The notes below the pieces were generated by a model, which saw only the letters and a list, made by a program, of their open reading frames with translations, was not told the origin of the DNA and did not search any database. 49,923 bases of DNA from Halorubrum ezzemoulense DSM 17463 (lineage in GTDB: Archaea; Halobacteriota; Halobacteria; Halobacteriales; Haloferacaceae). Position numbers and translations under genes: made by a program. Shown one piece after another: positions 35,623 to 43,762 of this stretch. Within the stretch, counting starts at the first letter, position 1, and every line of letters begins with the position of its first letter. The stretch lies in the NCBI RefSeq assembly GCF_002114285.1, contig NZ_NEDJ01000022.1, positions 1-49,923 on the forward strand, given 5' to 3'.

Positions 35623-36120
35623 ATGACCGACATTCACCCGGACCAGCGCGTCGCGGTGCTGGCGGACTCACAGAACCTGTATCACTCGGCACAGAGCTTC
35701 TACTCGCGGAACATCGACTACTCCGGCCTCCTCGACGGGGCCGTCGCGGACCGGTCGCTGGTCCGCGCTATCGCGTACGTGATCCGCGCCGACTCCCCCG
35801 AGGAGGAGAGCTTCTTCGAGGCGCTCCGCGACATCGGCTTCGAGACGAAGATCAAGGAGATCAAGACGTTCGCGGACGGCTCGAAGAAGGCCGACTGGGA
35901 CCTCGGGATGAGCCTCGACGCCGTCTCGCTCGCGAGCCACGTCGACACCGTCGTCCTCTGTACCGGCGACGGCGACTTCGCCCGGCTCTGCTCGCACCTC
36001 CGTCACGAGGGGGTCCGGGTGGAGGCGATGGGGTTCGGCAACTCCGCCGCCGACGAGCTGATCGAGGCCGCCGACGACTTCGTCGACCTCGCGGAGGACG
36101 AGGAGAAGTTCCTGTTGTAG
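35623..36120 (+). CDS. NYN-domain (LabA/DUF88-type) predicted ribonuclease
   Basis: 165 residues, a single PIN-like NYN fold. Acidic active-site positions are recognisable: Asp15 in LADSQNL, Asp92 in KKADWDL (with Asp-Trp-Asp) and the TGDGDF motif near residue 120. NYN proteins are metal-dependent RNases or RNA-binding proteins; in bacteria LabA-like members affect gene expression. The cellular target here is unknown. ATG 35623 follows a GGAG three bases before it; the longer frame upstream is low complexity. It converges on dapE, whose stop lies 16 bases away. Confidence 0.85.
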   Translation: MTDIHPDQRVAVLADSQNLYHSAQSFYSRNIDYSGLLDGAVADRSLVRAIAYVIRADSPEEESFFEALRDIGFETKIKEIKTFADGSKKADWDLGMSLDAVSLASHVDTVVLCTGDGDFARLCSHLRHEGVRVEAMGFGNSAADELIEAADDFVDLAEDEEKFLL

Positions 36121-36135
36121 GAGCCACCCGAAGGG

Positions 36136-37377
36136 CTACCCGAGCAGCGTCGACAGCGCGCGCTCGACCGTCGCCGCCGCCGCCTCCACCTCGCGCACTC
36201 GGACGTACTCCCGCTCGGCGTGCGCGACGGCCCCGCTTTCGTCGGCAAGATCCCCCGGACCGAACACGACCGTCGGCGCCGGCGCGAAGTACGACGCCTC
36301 CGTCGCCGCGCCGAACGGGCGCACGCCCCCGCCGCGCCCGCTCGGGAGACCGACGGCGTCGCCCGCGTCCCGCGCCGCGGCCGCGACGGTTCGGACGAGT
36401 TCGTGGTCTGGTTCCGTCGCGAACGCCTCCAAGAACGGCGACTCGCGGTCGGTGAGCGCGACCGCGGTGTCGACGTCGCCGGAGTCCTCCCCAGCGCCGT
36501 CGCCGAGCGACGCCCGCACCGCGGCCGCGAGCGACTCCCGGAACTCCTCGGCGGACTCCGGCGGGACGCTGCGCCGATCGACCGTGATCTCGCAGTCCGC
36601 CGGCACCTGGTTCGTCGCCGCACCCCCCTCGATGACGGTCGGGGTGAGCTTCGGCGACCCGAGCTGCGGATGGTCGGCTGCGTCCGCGTCGAACGCCCGG
36701 ATCGCCGCGAGCGCGTCCTCCGCGGCGGCGACCGCGTTCGCGCCCGCGAACTCCGCGGCGTGGGCAGCCGTTCCGGACAGCTCGACGGTCGCCTGAAACC
36801 GGCCCTTGGCCGCGGTACAGGCGTCGAGCCCGGTCGGCTCGCCGACGAGGAACAGGTCGCCGTCGAGTCGGTCGTCGGTCCCCGGGAGTCGGCCCGTCAG
36901 CGCCGCCGCGCCGAGCGACAGCGCCTCCTCGTCGGGCGTGAGCGCCAGCGTGATCCGGCCGCGCTCGGGGTCGGCGGCGAGGAAGCCCGCCAACAGCGCC
37001 GCAAGCGGTCCCTTCGCGTCGCAGGCGCCGCGCCCGCGGATCACCGCTTCGCCGGCCGCGGCGTCCGCCTCGGGGCCGCCGCGCTCATCCGCGCTCGCCT
37101 CGCCCCGCTCGAACGGGACGTGCGGCGTCACCGTGTCGAGGTGCGTGTTCAACACGAGGTGCGGGCCCGAATCGGGCGCCGGGGATCGCTTCTCCGCGAG
37201 GACGCAGCCGTCGGCGTCGACGACGGGGTCGGTCGCGCGAGTCGCGAGCGTCTCGACGACGAGCTCGCGCATCGCTTCGACCGACTCGTGGGAGGCGATC
37301 GAGACCGCGTCTTCGAGGAACGAGACCGGGTCGAACTCGTCGTCGCGGCCCGGGGTGGCGTCGCTCCGGTCGCTCAT
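36136..37377 (-). CDS. dapE: Succinyl-diaminopimelate desuccinylase (M20 family)
   Basis: 413 residues, a metallopeptidase fold with a catalytic domain split by a dimerisation domain. Metal ligands lie in NTHLDTV, GACDAKG, TPDEEALS and the final HAEREY. M20 enzymes have several substrates, but the position in a dap operon makes N-succinyl-LL-DAP the likely one, giving LL-DAP and succinate. It is the last gene of the dapD-lysA-dapF-dapE unit, overlapping the dapF stop by ATGA. An insert of about 25 acidic and glycine-rich residues after residue 85 is unlike bacterial DapE. Confidence 0.88.
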   Translation of the reverse strand: MSDRSDATPGRDDEFDPVSFLEDAVSIASHESVEAMRELVVETLATRATDPVVDADGCVLAEKRSPAPDSGPHLVLNTHLDTVTPHVPFERGEASADERGGPEADAAAGEAVIRGRGACDAKGPLAALLAGFLAADPERGRITLALTPDEEALSLGAAALTGRLPGTDDRLDGDLFLVGEPTGLDACTAAKGRFQATVELSGTAAHAAEFAGANAVAAAEDALAAIRAFDADAADHPQLGSPKLTPTVIEGGAATNQVPADCEITVDRRSVPPESAEEFRESLAAAVRASLGDGAGEDSGDVDTAVALTDRESPFLEAFATEPDHELVRTVAAAARDAGDAVGLPSGRGGGVRPFGAATEASYFAPAPTVVFGPGDLADESGAVAHAEREYVRVREVEAAAATVERALSTLLG

Positions 37378-38288
37378 CGCGGGTCGGCGGGGAGCGTCCC
37401 CGAGAACTCGTGGGCGACCGGACCGGTCAGGGTGGCGTGGCCGCGGTCCGGAACCGCGATCTCCAGCTCGCCGCCCGGGGGGCGGCTCACCGCGGTCTCG
37501 CCCTCGATCAGTCCGAGCCGGCGGGCGGCCGCGACGACCGCGACCGCGCCGGTGCCGCAGGACCGCGTCTCCCCCTCGACGCCGCGCTCGAATGTGCGCT
37601 GGTCGAGCACCGCGGGGCCGTCGCCCGACCCGTCGTCGACGACGGCCGCGAGGTTCACGTTCGCGCCCTTGGGGAAGGCGTCGGCGTGACGGACCGGCGG
37701 CGCGACCGCGTCGAGGTCGACCGCGTCGATGCCGTCGGGGTCGTCGCGCCCGCCGTCGACGAACGCGACCGCGTGTGGCACGCCGGTGTTGACGGCGGTG
37801 ACGGGCAGCCCCGCGACCGGCTCGTCGACGAGGGGCTCGTCCGCGAGGGCGCCCCCGCGGGCGGCCGGAACGCGACGCGGGTCGAACGTCGGCTCGCCCA
37901 TCTCGATGGTGGCCGCGGTCGCGTCCGCGTTCACGGTCGCCCGCCGGGTCCCGGCCTGCGTGTCGATCATGAACTCGCGGTCACCCGTTCGGTCGTTGGC
38001 CCACCGCGCGACGACGCGGGCGCCGTTGCCGCACATCGTCGCCGTGGAGCCGTCCGGCTGGACCAGCGTCATCACGACGCGGGTCGGGTCGAACCGCTCA
38101 GCGACGCTAAGGAAGAGGACGCCGTCGGCGCCGCGGCGGTCCCCGTCTCCCTCGACGCCCGTCCCGCGGTCGCAGTGCGCGCGCGCGAACGCCGCGCGGT
38201 CGCCGACGCCCTCGGCGTCCGCGTCGACGACGATGAAGTCGTTGCCGGTGCCGTGGTACTTCTCCACCGGGACGGCGTGGGCGCTCAT
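37374..38288 (-). CDS. dapF: Diaminopimelate epimerase
   Basis: 304 residues. DapF interconverts LL-DAP and meso-DAP with two cysteines acting as acid and base. Both are present: Cys86 in MCGNGAR and the second, near residue 242, in RSCGTGA. The N-terminus KYHGTGNDFIVVD is diagnostic. Its start overlaps the lysA stop by ATGA and its stop overlaps the dapE start the same way. meso-DAP then goes to LysA. Confidence 0.95.
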   Translation of the reverse strand: MSAHAVPVEKYHGTGNDFIVVDADAEGVGDRAAFARAHCDRGTGVEGDGDRRGADGVLFLSVAERFDPTRVVMTLVQPDGSTATMCGNGARVVARWANDRTGDREFMIDTQAGTRRATVNADATAATIEMGEPTFDPRRVPAARGGALADEPLVDEPVAGLPVTAVNTGVPHAVAFVDGGRDDPDGIDAVDLDAVAPPVRHADAFPKGANVNLAAVVDDGSGDGPAVLDQRTFERGVEGETRSCGTGAVAVVAAARRLGLIEGETAVSRPPGGELEIAVPDRGHATLTGPVAHEFSGTLPADPR

Positions 38289-39661
38289 CGGTCGCCCTCC
38301 GATCGGCCGGCTCGGTCGCGCGGGATCTCGCGTTCGACCGTCGTCAGGTCGCCGAGCGTCTCCCTGCGGCGGGCGATCGTCGCGGTTCCGTCGTCGAGCG
38401 CGACCTCCGCGGGCCGCGGTCGTGAGTTGTATTGGCTCGCCATCTCGTACCCGTAGGCGCCCGCGACGCCGACCGCAAGGAGGTCTCCGCGGACCGGCTC
38501 GGCGAGCGCTCGGTTCTCACAGAACGCATCGCCGGTCTCACAGATAGGTCCGGCGACCGTGACAGGGGTTGCCTCCCGCTCTCCGACGGGGGGCGCGTCG
38601 CCTCCCTCGCGCCCCCGCCCGCTCCCCAAGTTGCGGATCGGGTGGTACGCGTCGTACATCGCCGGACGGAGCAGGTCCGTCATCCCCGCGTCGACGCCGA
38701 CGACCGTCTCGTCCGGCGTCGGCTTCACCGTGTTCACGCGCGCCAGGAGGACGCCGGCGTCGGCGACGACGTACCGCCCGGGTTCTATCGCGAGGTCGAC
38801 GCCCTCGGGGAGCGGCGCGACCGCCTCCCGGGTGGCGTCGGCGACGGCCCGCAGGTCGAGCGCCGGGGCGTCCTCCTCGTAGGGGACGCCGAACCCGCCG
38901 CCGACGTCGACGTACTCGAGGTCGAGGGGAGCGGCCCCCTCGGCATCCGGGTCGGTCAGCTCGCGCGCCAGGTCGGCCATGCGCGCGACCAGTTCGCGGT
39001 GGCTGTCGAGCTGGTCCGGGTCGATCCCGGAGCCCGCGTGGGCGTGGACCCCGACCGCGTCGAAGCGCTCGGCCGCGTCCCGCGTCACCTCTGCGGCGCG
39101 GTCGTACGGGACCCCGAACTTCGCGGCCCCGCCGGTGGTGACCTTCTCGTGGTGGCCCGCGCCGACGCCGGGGTTCACGCGGACGCAGACCCGGCCGTCG
39201 TACCCGCGCTCCGCGAGTCGGTCGAGGGTGTCGACCGCGCCGACCGTGACGGTGAGGTCCGGGTCGGCCTCCGCGACGCCGGCGACGTAGTCGAGGTCGC
39301 GAGCGGGGGGGTTGACCGCGGTGTAGTGGAGCCGGGAGCCGTCGAAGCCCGCCGCGAGCGCGCGGTCGACCTCGCCCGCCGAGGCGCACTCGGCGTCGAG
39401 GCCGGCGTCGCGAACGGTCTCCAAGACGGCCTGGCCCGTGTGCGCCTTGACGGCGTACCGCACGTCCGCGTCGGGGAACGCCGCGAGCAGGCGCTCGCAG
39501 TTCTCGCGGACCCGGTCGAGGTCCTGGACGTACAGGGGCGTCCCGTGGGCGTCGGCTAGTCCGCGGAGGCGCCCGGCGTCCCAGTCGCTCACGCGGCGGA
39601 CCGGGGGGTTGTCGCCGTCCGCCTCGTCGGTCGCTCCCGCGGCCGCCTCGGCGTCGCTCAT
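38285..39661 (-). CDS. lysA: Diaminopimelate decarboxylase
   Basis: 458 residues, a PLP-dependent fold-type III enzyme that turns meso-DAP into lysine and CO2. The PLP lysine is Lys72 in YAVKAHTG, the histidine is in GVHAHAGSG, the glycine-rich phosphate loop is VDVGGGFG, and the C-terminal catalytic cysteine is in GPICETGD. The N-terminal 20 residues are a polar extension. It overlaps both neighbours by four bases (dapD upstream, dapF downstream). It is the last enzymatic step of the pathway. Confidence 0.95.
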   Translation of the reverse strand: MSDAEAAAGATDEADGDNPPVRRVSDWDAGRLRGLADAHGTPLYVQDLDRVRENCERLLAAFPDADVRYAVKAHTGQAVLETVRDAGLDAECASAGEVDRALAAGFDGSRLHYTAVNPPARDLDYVAGVAEADPDLTVTVGAVDTLDRLAERGYDGRVCVRVNPGVGAGHHEKVTTGGAAKFGVPYDRAAEVTRDAAERFDAVGVHAHAGSGIDPDQLDSHRELVARMADLARELTDPDAEGAAPLDLEYVDVGGGFGVPYEEDAPALDLRAVADATREAVAPLPEGVDLAIEPGRYVVADAGVLLARVNTVKPTPDETVVGVDAGMTDLLRPAMYDAYHPIRNLGSGRGREGGDAPPVGEREATPVTVAGPICETGDAFCENRALAEPVRGDLLAVGVAGAYGYEMASQYNSRPRPAEVALDDGTATIARRRETLGDLTTVEREIPRDRAGRSEGDR

Positions 39662-40497
39662 TCGCGGAGCGCGTCCTCCCGCTGCGTTGCCTCCAGCGTC
39701 TCCTCCTCAACGTGCGTCGCCACGACCGCGGGCTTGTACGCCCCGCCCTCGAACAGGTCATGGTCGCCGACGGACGACTCCACCATCCGGGTGAACGCCC
39801 GTCGCTCGGCCGGGAGGTGCCCGTAGATGACCTCCTCCTCGACGAGGTCGTAGACGGGGATTCGGGGGGTCAGCAGGGTGTTCTCGCCGACGACCGTGTT
39901 CTCGCCGACGCGGAACCCCGAGGTGACCCGACAGCCCGCGCCGAGGGAGACACCGTCCTCGATGATTACCGGCGCGTCCTCGACGGGCTCGAGGACGCCA
40001 CCGATCAGAGTGTTGGCGCCGAGCTTGACGTTCTCGCCGAGCTGCGCGCAGGAGCCGACGGTGTCACAGGAGTCGACGAGCGTGCCGTCGCCGACGTACG
40101 CCCCCATGTTGACGAACGAGGGGCTCATCATGATACAGTCGCTGCCGAGGTACGCCCCGCGGCGGATCGCGGTCCCGTCCGGCGTGTTCCGCGTGCCCCG
40201 CTCGGCGAGGTCGGCAGTGTCGCGCAGCGGGAGCACGTCGTGGTAAGTGACGCCGCCGTACTCGCGGGGCTCCGTCTCGCGCAGGCCGAAGTTGAGCAGG
40301 ATCCCCCGCTTGACCCACTCGTTGGCCTCCCACGAGGTCACGTCGTCGCCGCTCTTCTCTGCGGCGCGGACCTCGCCGGCCTCCAGGGCGGCGAGGAACT
40401 CGTCGACGACGGCCGCGTCCTCGTCGGTCGCGTCCGCAGCGGTCAGCCCGTCCTGATAGCGGTCCCACAGATCGGAAACGTCGGCTTCGAGGCTCAT
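39658..40497 (-). CDS. dapD: Tetrahydrodipicolinate N-succinyltransferase
   Basis: 279 residues, a trimeric left-handed beta-helix acyltransferase. The repeated hexapeptide pattern is clear from residue 105 to 210 (for example GAYVGDGTLVDSCDTVGSCAQLG, LGANTLIGGVLEP). It succinylates tetrahydrodipicolinate, fixing the succinylase branch of the DAP route. It starts at ATG 40497, 57 bases after the dapB stop, and a TATA-like CATACTTACTT around 40535-40546 on the minus strand suggests an additional promoter for the dapD-lysA-dapF-dapE half. Its gene end overlaps the lysA start. Confidence 0.94.
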   Translation of the reverse strand: MSLEADVSDLWDRYQDGLTAADATDEDAAVVDEFLAALEAGEVRAAEKSGDDVTSWEANEWVKRGILLNFGLRETEPREYGGVTYHDVLPLRDTADLAERGTRNTPDGTAIRRGAYLGSDCIMMSPSFVNMGAYVGDGTLVDSCDTVGSCAQLGENVKLGANTLIGGVLEPVEDAPVIIEDGVSLGAGCRVTSGFRVGENTVVGENTLLTPRIPVYDLVEEEVIYGHLPAERRAFTRMVESSVGDHDLFEGGAYKPAVVATHVEEETLEATQREDALRE

Positions 40498-40554
40498 TGG
40501 ATGGTGTATGGATGAGTAGCGGTATTTACTCGTCGAAGTAAGTATGTCTCGTCG
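40498..40554 (-). promoter_or_regulatory. Internal promoter region of the dap cluster
   Basis: 57 A+T-richer bases between dapB and dapD. On the minus strand a TATA-like CATACTTACTT lies about 45 bases before the dapD ATG, leaving room for a short leader of about 20 nt. This would allow dapD and the genes behind it to be made independently of dapA-dapB. Confidence 0.45.
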
Positions 40555-41346
40555 TTATTCATCGGCGGCCCCGGCGTCCAGCACGTCGCCGAACCCGTAC
40601 CAGCCCGGGTCGCGCTCGGCGAGCCACTCGGCGGCGTCGAGCGCGCCCTCGGCGAACACCCCGCGGTCGCCGGCGCGGTGCGTGAGTTCGAGCGTCTCGC
40701 GGTTCCCGGCCAGCAGGACCTCGTGTTCGCCGGTCACGTCCCCAGCGCGGCGGGCGTGGACGCCGATCTCTCCGGACTCGCGCGGCGCGTCGCCCTCGCG
40801 GCCGTGGACGCGCTCGTCGAGGTCCTCGCGAACGCCCTCCACGTCGTCGAGGATCGACTTCGCGGTGCCGGAGGGGGCGTCGCGCTTCGCGTTGTGGTGC
40901 GTCTCGGTCAGCTCGACGTCGTAGCCCGGCAGCGCCGCGGCCGCCTCGCGGACCGCCCGGCGGAGCGCCGCGACGCCCCGCGCGAAGTTCGACGCCTTGA
41001 GGACGGGCACAGCTTCGCTCGCGGCGCGGATGTCGTCGATCTGCGCGTCCCCGAACCCGGTCGTCCCGGTGACGAGGGGGACGCCGGCGTCGGCGCAGGC
41101 CGCGGCGTACGCGACCGCCGAGTCGGGGCCGGTGAAGTCGACGAGGGCGTCCGTGGCCTCGCTCGCGAGCAGGTCGTCGAGGCGGTCTGCGTCCCCGACC
41201 GCGACGCCCGCGACCGGGTCGGTCTCGGTCCGGTTGACGGCGACCGCGACCGTGACGCCCTCCCGGGCGGCAGCGGCCTCGATCACCTCGCGGCCCATGC
41301 GACCGCCGGCGCCCGTCACGGCGATCGACAGGGGGTCGGCGCTCAT
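40555..41346 (-). CDS. dapB: 4-hydroxy-tetrahydrodipicolinate reductase
   Basis: 263 residues. The N-terminal Rossmann domain starts with VTGAGGRMGRE, and the catalytic histidine/lysine region is ETHHNAKRDAPSGTA. It reduces the DapA product with NAD(P)H to tetrahydrodipicolinate. Its start overlaps the dapA stop by ATGA, so A and B form a pair. Length and motifs are normal. Confidence 0.95.
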   Translation of the reverse strand: MSADPLSIAVTGAGGRMGREVIEAAAAREGVTVAVAVNRTETDPVAGVAVGDADRLDDLLASEATDALVDFTGPDSAVAYAAACADAGVPLVTGTTGFGDAQIDDIRAASEAVPVLKASNFARGVAALRRAVREAAAALPGYDVELTETHHNAKRDAPSGTAKSILDDVEGVREDLDERVHGREGDAPRESGEIGVHARRAGDVTGEHEVLLAGNRETLELTHRAGDRGVFAEGALDAAEWLAERDPGWYGFGDVLDAGAADE

Positions 41347-42338
41347 TCGGCGCCCCCGGTCCCGACGGGAGCGACGGCCGTCGGGTCGATCGTCCCCGGC
41401 GCGCGCTCGTCGTACGCGGCCAGCAGGTCTCGGAGCGCCTCGCGGCGTCCCTCGGAGAGCCGCGAGAGGGGCGAGCGGACGCGGGGGGCGCCGCGTCCGC
41501 GGAGGTACATCGCCTCCTTCACCGGGATCGGGTTCGTCTCGGCGAACAGCTCGCGGACGAGCGGCGACAGCTCGTGGTGGAGCGTCCGCGCGCGGTCGTA
41601 GTCGCCGGAGAGCGCGGCGCCGACCATCGCGCAGGTCCGTTCGGGTTCGACGTTGGCGACCACGCTGATCGTCCCGGTGCCGCCGACCGAGAGGACGGGG
41701 AGCGTGAGCCCGTCGTCGCCCGACAGCACCGCGAACGCCTCGTCGCGGGTCCGCTCGATCACCTCGCTGATCAGGTTGAGGTCGCCGGAGGCCGCCTTGT
41801 AGCCGCGGATGTTCGGGTGTGCTGCCAGCTCGACGGTGACATCGGCCGGGATCGACCGGCCCGTGCGGCTCGGGACGTTGTAGACGATCTGCGGGAGGTC
41901 GACCGCGTCCGCGATGGTCCGGTAGTGGTCGAGGAAGCCCTGCGGTTCGGGCATGTTGTAGTACGGCGAGATGAGCAGCAGGCCGTCGGCGCCCGCGTCG
42001 GCCGCGCGCCGCGACAGCGACAGCGCCTCCTCGGTGTTGTTCGAGCCGGTACCCGCGATCACGGGGATGTCGTCGAGCGCGTCGCGGACCGTCTCGATTA
42101 CCGCGACGTGTTCGTCGTGGCTCATCGTCGCCGACTCGCCCGTCGAGCCGACCGGGACGACGCCGTCAACGCCGGCGCGTTCGAGGTACCGGGAGTTCGC
42201 CGCGAGCTGGTCGTGGTCGACCGCGTCGTCCTCGGTGAACGGGGTCGTCATCGCCGGGTAGACGCCCTCGAAGGGCGCGTCGGTCGCCTGGCTGTCCGTC
42301 TGCGTCGCGTAGGGTGTCGTGGTGGTCGTGTCTGTCAT
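41343..42338 (-). CDS. dapA: 4-hydroxy-tetrahydrodipicolinate synthase
   Basis: 331 residues, a TIM-barrel aldolase condensing pyruvate with aspartate semialdehyde. The Schiff-base lysine is Lys181 in RGYKAAS, the tyrosine is Tyr153 in VYNVP and the GSTGES motif is at 64-69. Related aldolases with other substrates share these residues, but the dapB neighbour settles the role. The first 22 residues (threonine- and glutamine-rich) precede the usual family start, so ATG 42338 may be an early choice; a TATA-like CGCTTACC (42361-42370) about 27 bases upstream supports it. Confidence 0.93.
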   Translation of the reverse strand: MTDTTTTTPYATQTDSQATDAPFEGVYPAMTTPFTEDDAVDHDQLAANSRYLERAGVDGVVPVGSTGESATMSHDEHVAVIETVRDALDDIPVIAGTGSNNTEEALSLSRRAADAGADGLLLISPYYNMPEPQGFLDHYRTIADAVDLPQIVYNVPSRTGRSIPADVTVELAAHPNIRGYKAASGDLNLISEVIERTRDEAFAVLSGDDGLTLPVLSVGGTGTISVVANVEPERTCAMVGAALSGDYDRARTLHHELSPLVRELFAETNPIPVKEAMYLRGRGAPRVRSPLSRLSEGRREALRDLLAAYDERAPGTIDPTAVAPVGTGGAE

Positions 42339-42734
42339 GGGGTGCTGCGGTGGGTCCGGATCGGTAAGCGGGCCGGTGCGCGCGGGTCGGGGGTCGTCCG
42401 GGACGGGGTCGCCACTCCCGCCGGCGGACGGATCACGCGCGTTTTTTCGAGAAGAGCCGCGTCGCTGACGCCGACTGCGGACCGCACGCGGACGCGGATC
42501 GGGTCACACCGGTACATGGACCGGTCGCGCGCTTATACGTTGTGCCTCGCGCCGAAACTGCCGCCGCGGCCGGTTGGCCGCCCGCTCTCCGCGGTTCCCG
42601 CCTCGGCGGCCGCCGCGTCCGGGAGCGTGCGAGGCGGGGGACACGGCCGATCCGGTCGTCGTTACGGGGCCGAGCGTCACCGCGGGGCCGCGCGTCTCGC
42701 ACATTTATCCCGGCCGGGACACTCTGAGAGAGGC
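42339..42734. other. Non-coding region between dapA and the HD-domain gene
   Basis: 396 bases, divergent. It contains the dapA TATA box (42361-42370, minus), an imperfect dyad ACCGGT-ACATGG-ACCGGT at 42508-42525, a strong TATA-like CTTATACG at 42532-42539 that can be read on either strand, and the HD-gene TATA box ATTTATCC at 42703-42710. About 165 GC-rich bases after the central TATA hold several inverted repeats but no credible frame or RNA family that I recognise. A short non-coding transcript there is possible. Confidence 0.5.
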
Positions 42735-43670
42735 ATGAGCGACCCCACCGACGACGGCCCAGAGCCCACCGACGACGGCCCAGAGCCCACCGACGGCGAC
42801 GACGCCCACGACCCGACCGCGGAGGACGCGCCCGCAGCGCGCGAGGAGATAGACGCCGACACCGACGCTACGCGTCACGAGTACGACCCGGACGCCGAGC
42901 ACGCGTTCCCGGACGGGCGGCTCAACGAGGTCCTCGACCGGCTCGAATCCGACGAAGAGGTCCTCACCTACCTGGAGGCGCAGAACGTCAACCCGGTCGC
43001 CCGGAAGGGGTACAACGACCACGGCGCCAAACACGTCGAGATCGTGCGCGACCGCGCCCTCCGGCTGTACGACCTGCTCAAGTCAGGCGGCGTCGAGTTC
43101 AACGGCGCGCGCCAGCAGGGGCTCGACGAGGCCGACGAGCCGGTGATCGTCGCGCTCGCGGCGACCCTCCATGACATCGGCCACGTCGTCCACCGCCACG
43201 ACCACCCCTACTACTCGATCCCGCTGGCGGCGGACCTGCTGGACGACCTCCTCCCCTCCTTCTACGGCGTCGCCGATCGGGTCCGCGTGAAGGCGGAGGT
43301 GCTCCACGCGATCCTCTGTCACCACACCGAGGAACAGCCGCTCACGCTGGAGGCGGGCGTCGTCCGGATCGCCGACGGCCTCGACATGGAACGCGGGCGC
43401 TCGCGTGTCCCCTACGAGGAGGGCGGCCGCGGGATCAACACCGTCTCCTCGCAGGCGATCGAGCGCGTCTCGCTGCGCCAGGGCGACGAAACGCCCGTTC
43501 AGGTCGTGATCCGGATGAACAACGCCGCCGGCGTCTACCAGGTCGACTCGCTGCTGAAGGCGAAGATGGAGGGATCGCTGCTGGAAGACCGGGTCCAGAC
43601 GATTGCGATCAACACCCACAGCGACGGGCAGGACGGCAACGGCTCGATCGTGGACAAGATCGAGCTCTGA
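42735..43670 (+). CDS. HD-domain phosphohydrolase
   Basis: 311 residues. The HD metal-binding pattern is His100 (DHGAKHVEIV), His146-Asp147 (TLHDIGH), a CHHTEE histidine pair near residue 198 and Asp in RIADGLDM. Such proteins remove phosphates from nucleotides or cyclic nucleotides; the substrate is unknown. The C-terminal 100 residues form a beta-rich extension with ordinary composition. The first 48 residues are acidic and include a 21-base tandem repeat encoding EPTDDGP. ATG 42735 lies the usual distance from a TATA box. It converges on the ALDH-like gene. Confidence 0.86.
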   Translation: MSDPTDDGPEPTDDGPEPTDGDDAHDPTAEDAPAAREEIDADTDATRHEYDPDAEHAFPDGRLNEVLDRLESDEEVLTYLEAQNVNPVARKGYNDHGAKHVEIVRDRALRLYDLLKSGGVEFNGARQQGLDEADEPVIVALAATLHDIGHVVHRHDHPYYSIPLAADLLDDLLPSFYGVADRVRVKAEVLHAILCHHTEEQPLTLEAGVVRIADGLDMERGRSRVPYEEGGRGINTVSSQAIERVSLRQGDETPVQVVIRMNNAAGVYQVDSLLKAKMEGSLLEDRVQTIAINTHSDGQDGNGSIVDKIEL

Positions 43671-43712
43671 CGGGGCCGCGGAGCACGCGGGGAAACGTTT
43701 CACGGGCTGCGG

Positions 43713-43762
43713 GGAGACCGCTTCAGATCCTCCGTGCGGAGACCGCTTCAGGGCCCGCGGAG
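43713..43762. repeat. Second 25-bp direct repeat at a stop codon
   Basis: GGAGACCGCTTCAG occurs at 43713-43726 and again at 43738-43751, a period of 25. The second copy covers the ALDH-like gene's stop (43748-43750) and the first repeats it 25 bases downstream. Between them CTCCG-TG-CGGAG is a perfect hairpin. The period and position mirror the array at 34325-34374. Confidence 0.65.

Noticed and set aside
42747..42796. Independent 21-base tandem repeat
   Set aside because: It is real but lies inside the HD-domain gene and encodes an acidic repeat EPTDDGP near its N-terminus, an ordinary disordered extension in halophiles.
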